20,240 nt of DNA from Oribacterium sp. UBA5894. Its GTDB lineage: Bacteria > Bacillota > Clostridia > Lachnospirales > Lachnospiraceae. The notes under the pieces were generated by a model, which searched no databases, was not told the DNA's origin, and saw nothing but the letters and a program-made list of their open reading frames with translations. Position 1 is the stretch's first letter. Every line of letters begins with the position of its first letter. The stretch spans positions 3,773-24,012 of the forward strand of contig DJEQ01000053.1 of assembly GCA_002431355.1 (NCBI GenBank). Reading direction: 5' to 3'. The position numbers and the translations under genes are program-made. Below are positions 14,626 through 20,240 of this stretch, one piece after another.

Positions 14626-14925
14626 ATGGAAATTAAGAAACCTGCTGTAGCGGGCACGATGGAATCCAGTGACTGCCAGGTAACGGTTGAGCCAGGAGAT
14701 GGAAAGATCGATTTCACTCTCGACTCTGCAGTTGCACATCAGTTTGGTAACGAGATCCGCAAGGTCACCATGGAAACCCTGAAGAATCTGGGCGTTGACA
14801 ATGTCAAGATCTCCATCGTCGACAAGGGTGCACTGGACTGCACGATCAAGGCGCGTATCGAGGGTGCTGTATTCCGTTCTGTGGATCAGTACACGAATTT
14901 ACCATGGGGAGGTGCCATCCGATGA
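14626..14925 (+). CDS. citD: Citrate lyase gamma subunit (acyl carrier protein)
   Basis: This 99-residue protein has the normal CitD length. It carries AGTMESSD (9-16), where Ser14 is the site of attachment for the 2'-(5''-phosphoribosyl)-3'-dephospho-CoA group. The acetylated thioester arm on this subunit swings between CitF and CitE during citrate cleavage in the cytoplasm. AAGGAGG at 14614-14620 sets the ATG; an in-frame upstream ATG at 14521 lies in the promoter and is rejected. The stop codon overlaps the citE start (ATGA), so the subunits are translationally coupled. Confidence 0.96.
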   Translation: MEIKKPAVAGTMESSDCQVTVEPGDGKIDFTLDSAVAHQFGNEIRKVTMETLKNLGVDNVKISIVDKGALDCTIKARIEGAVFRSVDQYTNLPWGGAIR

Positions 14926-15827
14926 CTGAGAATCCAAACAAGAAGAGACTGAGAAGATCCATGATGTTCCTGAATGCACAGAAGCCTTCACTCATCAAGG
15001 ATCCGTACATTTACAAGTGCGATTCACTGATGCTGGATCTCGAGGATGCCGTTGCTGTAACTGCAAAGGATACCGCAAGATTTTCTCTTTATCATGCACT
15101 GACCACCATTGACTACCGTGGATCAGAGCGCGTCGTTCGTATCAATGGACTGGATACGGACCTCTGGGAGGAGGATATCCGTTGCGTTGTTGCGGGTGGC
15201 GCGGATGTTATCCGTATTCCGAAGACGGAGAATGCCGACATGGTTCGTGCCGTTGAGGAGAAGGTCGTAGCAGCAGAGGAAGAGTTCGACCGTGAGCCGG
15301 GATCAACCCTCATCATGGCAGCACTCGAGTCCTGCAAGGGCGTGATGCATGCCTATGAGGTCTGCACATCCTCGGATCGTATGATCGGTGTCGCTCTTTC
15401 CGGCGGTGACTATACAAAGGATCTTCAGACACATATCACGGGCACAGGCGTAGAGCTGATGGGTGCTCGTCAGCAGATGATCATCGCTGCACGTGCGGCT
15501 GGTGTACAGTGCTTTGATACCGTATGGACGAACCTCGATGATATGGAGGGCTTCCGTAAGGACGTTCAGATGATCCATGATATGGGCTTCGATGGAAAGT
15601 CCTGCATCAATCCTCGTCAGATTGACATTGTACATGAGATCTTCACCCCAAGCACGAAGGACATCATCTTCGCAGAGAAGGTCATTAAGGAAATCGATGA
15701 CAAGAAGGCGAAGGGCATTGGCGTATTTACCGTAGATGGTAAGATGATCGATATCGCTTTCTATGACGGCGCACAGAGAACAATCAAGCTCGCAAAGGCA
15801 GCCGGTGTGTATAAGGGGGATCTTTAA
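14922..15827 (+). CDS. citE: Citrate lyase beta subunit (citryl-ACP lyase)
   Basis: This 301-residue TIM-barrel protein of the HpcH/HpaI-CitE family cleaves citryl-ACP to acetyl-ACP and oxaloacetate. Seen: RRSMMFLNAQKPSL near the N terminus, MLDLEDAVA with the Mg-binding acidic residues, RVVRINGLDTDLW, DVIRIPKTE, ALESCKGVMHAYE and GKSCINPRQI, all in the usual order. The first substrate loop reads FLNAQKP where many CitE proteins have FVPGxNP. ATG at 14922 overlaps the citD stop; GGGGAGG lies at about 14906-14912. citF follows after 2 bp. Confidence 0.95.
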   Translation: MTENPNKKRLRRSMMFLNAQKPSLIKDPYIYKCDSLMLDLEDAVAVTAKDTARFSLYHALTTIDYRGSERVVRINGLDTDLWEEDIRCVVAGGADVIRIPKTENADMVRAVEEKVVAAEEEFDREPGSTLIMAALESCKGVMHAYEVCTSSDRMIGVALSGGDYTKDLQTHITGTGVELMGARQQMIIAARAAGVQCFDTVWTNLDDMEGFRKDVQMIHDMGFDGKSCINPRQIDIVHEIFTPSTKDIIFAEKVIKEIDDKKAKGIGVFTVDGKMIDIAFYDGAQRTIKLAKAAGVYKGDL

Positions 15828-15829
15828 TT

Positions 15830-17392
15830 ATGTTAAATGCAGTAGGTAGAGATATTCCTGAGGAGATTTTAAAGGCTACCGGGAAGGAAGTATTCCAGGG
15901 CACCCATCATTTTGATGGTCATGAGTATGAGACCGCGTCTCATAAGGTAAAGTGCGTGATCAACTCCGAGGGTTCGAAGCTTGTCGATTCGATTCATGAT
16001 GTACTCGTAAAGTGTGGCATCAAGGATGGCATGACGCTTTCCTTCCACCATCACTTCCGTAATGGTGATAAGGTGCTCAACATGGTCATGGAAGAGGTTC
16101 ATGCCATGGGCATCAAGAACATTACGATCTGCGCATCCTCTCTGGGCAGCCAGAACGATCCGATCGTGTACATGCTCGATGATGGTACCATTACAAACAT
16201 TGAGTCCTCTGGTGTGCGTGGTGAGATTGGTAAGGCCATTTCCAATGGCCGTCTTCAGGGTCTGGCCATCATGCGCTCTCATGGTGCACGTTCCAGAGCG
16301 ATCATGAGCGGAGAGACACACATCGATATTGCCTTCATTGGCGCACCTACGTCCGATGAGTATGGTAACCTGAATGCAAACGGCGGTAAGGCAGACTGTG
16401 GTGTGCTTTCCTATTCCGCTGTGGATGCAGAGTATGCAGACCGTGTGGTAGCGGTCACCGATACCCTGGTTCCGTTCCCGAACCTTCCAGCACAGATTTC
16501 TCAGGTAAAGGTAGACTATGTAGTGAAGGTTGATGAGATCGGTGATCCGACGAAGATTGCAACTGGTGCTGCAAAGCCAACCACGGATCAGCGAAAGCTC
16601 CTCATGGCCAAGTACTGCACAGATTTCGTTGTGAACACACCGTACTTCAAGGAGGGCTTCTCCTACCAGACCGGTGTCGGCGGTGCGTCCATTGCTTCCA
16701 CCAAGTACCTTGCCGAGATCATGCGCGAGCGGAACATCCATATGTCATTCGGTGTCGGTGGTATCGCAAAGCCAATGTGTGATCTTCTGGAGGAGGGCCT
16801 CATCGGCTGCCTCGTAGATACACAGGATTTCGATCAGGATGCCATTAAGTCTGCAGCGACCAATCCTCGTCACTTCTACATTACCGCAGACGAGTATGCA
16901 AACCCGTTCAACAAGGGCGCCTATGTCAACAAGCTGGATTTTGTTATTCTGGCAGCCCTCGAGGTTGATACACACTTCAACTGTAACGTGGTGGTAGGCT
17001 CCGACGGTGTCATCACCGGCGCACAGGGCGGACATCCGGATACTGCTGCTGGTGCGAAGTGCACCATCGTGATCGCACCGATCATGCAGGGCCGTATCCC
17101 GACCATCTGCACGGATTGTACGACGGTTACAACACCGGGTGAGGATGTGGACGTCGTTGTCACGGATTACGGCATTGCCATCAATCCGAAGCGTCAGGAT
17201 CTGATCGACGCCGTTGCCGGCAAGGGTCTTCCAATCAAGACGATTGAAGAGCTTCGCGACATCGCATACTCCATCACAGGTGAGCCGGAGAAGGTTCAGT
17301 TCGGTGACCGTGTGGTTGGTGTCATTGAAGCACGTGACGGTTCCATCATGGATGTGGTTCGTCAGATCAAGCCATTCGAATTTAAAGACTAA
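15830..17392 (+). CDS. citF: Citrate lyase alpha subunit (citrate:acetyl-ACP transferase)
   Basis: This 520-residue protein matches CitF in length and layout. Motifs of the CoA-transferase-like fold include LSFHHHFRNGD, ITICASSLGSQNDPIV, SSGVRGEIGKAI, SHGARSRAI, FIGAPTSDEYGN, QTGVGGASIASTKYLAE and FGVGGIAKPMCDLLEEG. It exchanges acetyl on CitD for citryl, the first step of citrate cleavage. The start lies 2 bp after citE behind a GGGGGAT-type site. It is the last gene before a strong terminator, which separates the three subunit genes from the maturation genes citX, citG and citC. No truncation or frameshift is seen. Confidence 0.96.
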   Translation: MLNAVGRDIPEEILKATGKEVFQGTHHFDGHEYETASHKVKCVINSEGSKLVDSIHDVLVKCGIKDGMTLSFHHHFRNGDKVLNMVMEEVHAMGIKNITICASSLGSQNDPIVYMLDDGTITNIESSGVRGEIGKAISNGRLQGLAIMRSHGARSRAIMSGETHIDIAFIGAPTSDEYGNLNANGGKADCGVLSYSAVDAEYADRVVAVTDTLVPFPNLPAQISQVKVDYVVKVDEIGDPTKIATGAAKPTTDQRKLLMAKYCTDFVVNTPYFKEGFSYQTGVGGASIASTKYLAEIMRERNIHMSFGVGGIAKPMCDLLEEGLIGCLVDTQDFDQDAIKSAATNPRHFYITADEYANPFNKGAYVNKLDFVILAALEVDTHFNCNVVVGSDGVITGAQGGHPDTAAGAKCTIVIAPIMQGRIPTICTDCTTVTTPGEDVDVVVTDYGIAINPKRQDLIDAVAGKGLPIKTIEELRDIAYSITGEPEKVQFGDRVVGVIEARDGSIMDVVRQIKPFEFKD

Positions 17393-17435
17393 TCGAAGAC
17401 CGGGGCTGTATGCCACAGCCATGGTCGTATAGAGA

Positions 17436-17475
17436 AAGCGCTCTGGTTCAGGGGGATAAACCAGAGCGCTTCTTT
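17436..17475 (+). terminator. Rho-independent terminator after citF
   Basis: AAGCGCTCTGGTT at 17436-17448 pairs perfectly (13 bp) with AACCAGAGCGCTT at 17459-17471 around a 10-nt loop; TCTTT follows. It lets lyase subunits be made in excess over the maturation enzymes. Confidence 0.88.
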
Positions 17476-17476
17476 A

Positions 17477-17496
17477 TGCTATAATATCGGATAGCA
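17477..17496 (+). promoter_or_regulatory. Extended -10 promoter of citX within a dyad
   Basis: TGCTATAAT at 17477-17485 is an exact extended -10 (TGnTATAAT), which can work without a -35. It lies directly after the citF terminator. TGCTAT at 17477-17482 and ATAGCA at 17491-17496 form a 6-8-6 dyad over it, a possible operator. Confidence 0.65.
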
Positions 17497-17515
17497 TAAG
17501 CGAAGGAGGTGCTGG

Positions 17516-18052
17516 ATGGAGAAACAACTTGACGATACACATGAGGTGACGGTGCCGGAAATGCTCGCGGCGAGAGATCACCGGGTGGAGCTGCAGCGGC
17601 AGTTTATTGAACGCTTTCACTGTCCTGTTATCTGCTTTATGCTGAATATTCCAGGACCTCATAAGGTCGGGGATGATTTTTACTGGGCATTTGAAGCCGG
17701 ACTTCAGCGCATTCAGGCAGCGCTCGATCAGAATGGTATTCGAATCGAGGCTGAGAAGGAGGAAGCGGAGCTTACGGGCTATGTTTATTATGCCGCCGTG
17801 GATGCGGAGGCGGTTCGCGTAAAGGAGCTCATGTGCCTTCTGGAGGATGCCGATCGTCTGGGGCGCATTTTTGATATTGACGTCATTAAAAAGGATGGGA
17901 TGAAGGTCAGCCGTGAGGAGTTTGGCATGCCACCACGGAAGTGCCTGATGTGCGAAAAGGAAGCGCATCTCTGTGCGCGGAATCGCACGCACAGGGTATC
18001 GGATATGGTCGCGGAGATTCATCACATCATCGAGGAAGCGAGAAGTCGATGA
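17516..18052 (+). CDS. citX: Apo-citrate lyase phosphoribosyl-dephospho-CoA transferase
   Basis: This 178-residue protein transfers the prosthetic-group precursor made by CitG onto Ser14 of CitD. Family motifs are present in order: LNIPGPHK (43-50), GRIFDIDVI (116-124), PPRKCLMC with Cys143 and Cys146 (139-146) and LCARNRTH (152-159). The length is that of a free CitX, not a CitX-CitG fusion. GAAGGAGG upstream sets the ATG at 17516. Its stop overlaps the citG start by 4 bp. It is the first gene of the maturation unit, with its own extended -10 promoter. Confidence 0.94.
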   Translation: MEKQLDDTHEVTVPEMLAARDHRVELQRQFIERFHCPVICFMLNIPGPHKVGDDFYWAFEAGLQRIQAALDQNGIRIEAEKEEAELTGYVYYAAVDAEAVRVKELMCLLEDADRLGRIFDIDVIKKDGMKVSREEFGMPPRKCLMCEKEAHLCARNRTHRVSDMVAEIHHIIEEARSR

Positions 18053-19101
18053 ACGGAAACAGAGATGCAGGTGCGGCGCTTCTCGAACGGATCGGCTGGC
18101 ACGTTCGGAATGCACTTCTTGGAGAAGTGTATGCAACACCGAAGCCGGGGCTGGTTGACCGCCGGGATACCGGTGCGCATCGGGATATGGATTATGAGAC
18201 CTTCCTTCGGAGCACGGAGGCCATCACACCGTATCTCGTGGAGATGTTTGCAGCAGGATGGAAGGGCCATGCCGAAGGAGAACAGCCGGATGCGGTATTT
18301 CAGACCATCCGCCGGATTGGACAGGAAGCGGAAACCGCCATGTATCAGGCAACGGCCGGAGTGAATACGCATAAGGGCATGATCTTCACCATGGGCATCG
18401 TTCTGGCGGCGACCGGCATGCTGTATGCGCAGCCGGAACGGAGCACCGACGCCATTCTTCATGAGACGCAGCAGATGACAGCGCGGAGCCTGGCAGAAGA
18501 TTTCCAGCAGATGCTGACGCATGCACCGAGAACGCATGGGGAGCAGCTTTTCCATGACACCGGCGAGCGTGGCATCCGCGGGCAGGCGATGGAGGGCTTC
18601 CCGATTCTTCGGGATACAGCACTCCCATGGCTGCGACGCTTCCTCCACATCCAGGAGGATACGGTGCTTCAGGCCGCCTTTTCAAGGCAGGCGACCCTTC
18701 GGCAGGATCTTCTGCAGGACGAGGGGCATATGCATCGCGAGCACTTCGAAAATGCCGTGCATGTCAGCACGCTCATCGCCATCATGTCGGTGCTGAATGA
18801 TACCAACGTGCTCATTCGAAGCTCCTATCCGGATCTCTGCTGGCTTCAGAGTGAAAGCAGCTCGATTCTTTCGAAGGGCGCCATGTTTACGGAGGAAGGT
18901 GTCCGTGCCATCGAAGCATTGAATGCCCGCTGCATTGAAAAGAATATCAGCCCAGGTGGAGCCGCAGACATTCTGGCCGTCGCCATCCTGCTGGAACGAC
19001 TGGTGGAAGATCATGCAGCAGCGATGGCCCCATCCAGCGGAAGCGAAGAAGTGAGCTGTACAACTTCTTCGGGCCTATCTTGGACCGCCGTATCTAGGTA
19101 A
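18049..19101 (+). CDS. citG: Triphosphoribosyl-dephospho-CoA synthase
   Basis: The 350-residue protein makes 2'-(5''-triphosphoribosyl)-3'-dephospho-CoA from ATP and dephospho-CoA, the precursor of the lyase prosthetic group. Diagnostic motifs are PKPGLVDRRDTGAHRDMD (31-48), GVNTHKGMIF (104-113) and SPGGAADILA (301-310). The recognisable fold ends near residue 320; the last 30 residues (Ser/Thr-rich) look unlike the family and may be translated spacer after loss of an earlier stop. ATG at 18049 overlaps the citX stop. A 9-bp inverted repeat (CGAAGAAGT at 19044-19052 with ACTTCTTCG at 19063-19071) lies within the tail codons. Confidence 0.93.
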   Translation: MNGNRDAGAALLERIGWHVRNALLGEVYATPKPGLVDRRDTGAHRDMDYETFLRSTEAITPYLVEMFAAGWKGHAEGEQPDAVFQTIRRIGQEAETAMYQATAGVNTHKGMIFTMGIVLAATGMLYAQPERSTDAILHETQQMTARSLAEDFQQMLTHAPRTHGEQLFHDTGERGIRGQAMEGFPILRDTALPWLRRFLHIQEDTVLQAAFSRQATLRQDLLQDEGHMHREHFENAVHVSTLIAIMSVLNDTNVLIRSSYPDLCWLQSESSSILSKGAMFTEEGVRAIEALNARCIEKNISPGGAADILAVAILLERLVEDHAAAMAPSSGSEEVSCTTSSGLSWTAVSR

Positions 19102-19191
19102 AACGAAGAAAGGAACGCATGCACCTGAAAAAGCGAAGAGGGTGGGCATCGCTTCGTAAACATTGACCGGAAGAGAGAAAGGAATATATCC

Positions 19192-20240
19192 ATGTCAGAT
19201 ACAAGCTACAGCATTACATCGGTCGGCCCGAGCGACCATTATATCCGGGCAGAGGTAGATGCACTGCTCGAGCAGGAGGGCATCCATCGCGATCGGAATC
19301 TCGATTATACTGCGGCGATGCTGGACGACGATTACCATGTCATTGCAACCGGCAGCTGCTTCGGCAATACGCTCCGCTGCATGGCCGTGAGCTCCGCGCA
19401 TCAGGGCGAGTCCCTCATGAATGCCATCGTTTCCCACCTTGTGGAGTACCAGTACAGCCGCGGAAATTATCACCTTTTTCTCTACACGAAGTGCGATTCT
19501 GCCCGCTTTTTCGGAAGCCTCGGCTTCTCGGAAATCACACGCGTGCCGGAGGAAAACATTGTCTTCATGGAAAATAAACGGACGGGCTTCCATGATTATC
19601 TCGCGCGCCTCGCGAAGGAAAGCGCAGCGGTGCTGGAAGCACTTCAGCCTGCAGAGGCCAATGCAGACGGCCGGAGCAGAGGCGGGAAGGACACGCGGAT
19701 CGGCGCCATCGTGATGAATGCAAATCCCTTTACCCTGGGACACCGTTACCTGGTGGAAAAGGCCATGGAGGCCTGTGCGGTGCTGCATCTTTTCATGGTC
19801 TCGGAGGATGCGAGCCTTGTGCCGTTTTCCGTGCGCCGACAGCTGATTCTCGATGGAACGAAGGATATTCCGGGAATCATCTACCATGACGCCGGCTCCT
19901 ATATCATCAGCTCCGCGACCTTCCCGGCCTATTTCCAGAAGGGAGACAATGCCGTGATTCGAAGCCAGGCTGGTCTCGATGCCAAGATCTTTACGGAGAT
20001 TGCAGCGACGCTCCACATTACGGACCGCTTCGTCGGGGATGAACCGACCTCCCTTGTGACCGGCATCTATAATGAGATTCTCTCTACGGAGCTTCCAAAG
20101 GCCGGCGTGACATGCCACATCATCCCGCGAAAAGAGAGCGACGGGAAGGCCATCTCGGCCTCGACCGTACGGCAGTATATGCACGATGGAAAGCTCGAGG
20201 CGATCCGCCCTCTCGTGCCAGACACGACCTACCGTTACTT
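19192..20240 (+). CDS. citC: Citrate lyase ligase (acetate:HS-citrate lyase), 3'-partial
   Basis: The reading frame is open from ATG at 19192 to the window edge, giving 349 residues. The protein acetylates the CitD thiol with acetate and ATP, turning the lyase on. Seen: an N-terminal GNAT-like domain (about 1-125, with VSSAHQGESLMNAI), a nucleotidyltransferase domain with GAIVMNANPFTLGH (171-184), and ISASTVRQYM (321-330) near the C terminus. CitC proteins are about 340-360 residues, so only a few are missing. AAAGGA lies about 10 nt upstream. The 90-bp gap after citG has only a weak 6-bp inverted repeat (AAGCGA 19131-19136, TCGCTT 19149-19154). A long open frame on the other strand of this gene is a shadow. 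Confidence 0.93.
   Translation, partial: MSDTSYSITSVGPSDHYIRAEVDALLEQEGIHRDRNLDYTAAMLDDDYHVIATGSCFGNTLRCMAVSSAHQGESLMNAIVSHLVEYQYSRGNYHLFLYTKCDSARFFGSLGFSEITRVPEENIVFMENKRTGFHDYLARLAKESAAVLEALQPAEANADGRSRGGKDTRIGAIVMNANPFTLGHRYLVEKAMEACAVLHLFMVSEDASLVPFSVRRQLILDGTKDIPGIIYHDAGSYIISSATFPAYFQKGDNAVIRSQAGLDAKIFTEIAATLHITDRFVGDEPTSLVTGIYNEILSTELPKAGVTCHIIPRKESDGKAISASTVRQYMHDGKLEAIRPLVPDTTYRY

Noticed and set aside
15869..16741. Minus-strand open frame of 290 codons opposite citF
   Set aside because: Shadow of citF; biased codon use of the plus-strand gene leaves the opposite frame open.
17485..17492. ATATCGGAT shared between the citX promoter and LysR box II
   Set aside because: Only one half-site is shared and no dyad partner (CGAT at the right distance) follows in the citX promoter; a chance match is likely.
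19195..20184. Long open frame of 329 codons on the minus strand
   Set aside because: It is a shadow of citC, which is open on the plus strand from 19192 to the window edge with all family motifs. The minus-strand protein has no recognisable domain or ribosome binding site.

Overview
The window reads as a chromosomal catabolic region of a Bacillota (Firmicutes) bacterium, most likely a clostridial anaerobe. The evidence is the strong AAGGAGG-type ribosome binding sites, abrupt hairpin-plus-T terminators, a Fur box of the 7-1-7 type, citX and citG as separate genes, and protein families typical of fermenters. Base composition looks even to slightly GC-rich. No tRNA, rRNA, CRISPR array, insertion sequence or phage gene was seen, and every gene looks intact. 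citC runs off the right edge.

Left part (1-4492): an RraA-family aldolase/decarboxylase-like protein (72-692) and an AEC-family carboxylate carrier (869-1813) end at a strong terminator. A LysR regulator (1954-2892) and an NAD-type beta-decarboxylating dehydrogenase of the isocitrate/isopropylmalate family (3089-4171) follow and end at a second terminator. Middle (4493-8202): a tightly overlapping set of class II aldolase-like protein, DUF1537 four-carbon acid-sugar kinase and Asp/Glu-racemase-fold protein, then a second LysR gene. This block resembles the tetronate (threonate/erythronate) catabolic gene sets, but the dehydrogenase, aldolase and racemase-like protein each appear to lack one canonical catalytic or metal-binding residue.

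Right part (8316-20240): two paralogous aconitase-family hydratases (8371-10692 and 11995-14292) flank a divergently oriented third LysR gene (10882-11808). They are followed by a complete citrate lyase set: citD, citE and citF (subunits), then citX, citG and citC (prosthetic group synthesis and acetylation). The inferred job of this half is fermentation of a tricarboxylate. The hydratases would feed citrate (from isocitrate, aconitate or a relative) to citrate lyase, giving acetate and oxaloacetate. No dedicated citrate carrier or sodium-pump oxaloacetate decarboxylase lies in the window; the AEC carrier and the RraA-family protein are possible local substitutes.

The clearest regulatory structure is the 186-bp gap between the third LysR gene and the second hydratase. 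It holds two T-N11-A dyads 32 bp apart in the classic LysR layout, a TTGACA-N17-TATAGT promoter for the LysR gene, and a perfect Fur box (TGATAAT-G-ATTATCA) just upstream of the LysR ribosome binding site. This suggests that iron status, as well as a LysR effector, controls the Fe-S hydratase/citrate lyase block. Other structures of note are a 14-bp perfect dyad over the first hydratase promoter, a structured leader before citD, and a long spaced inverted repeat upstream of the citD promoter.
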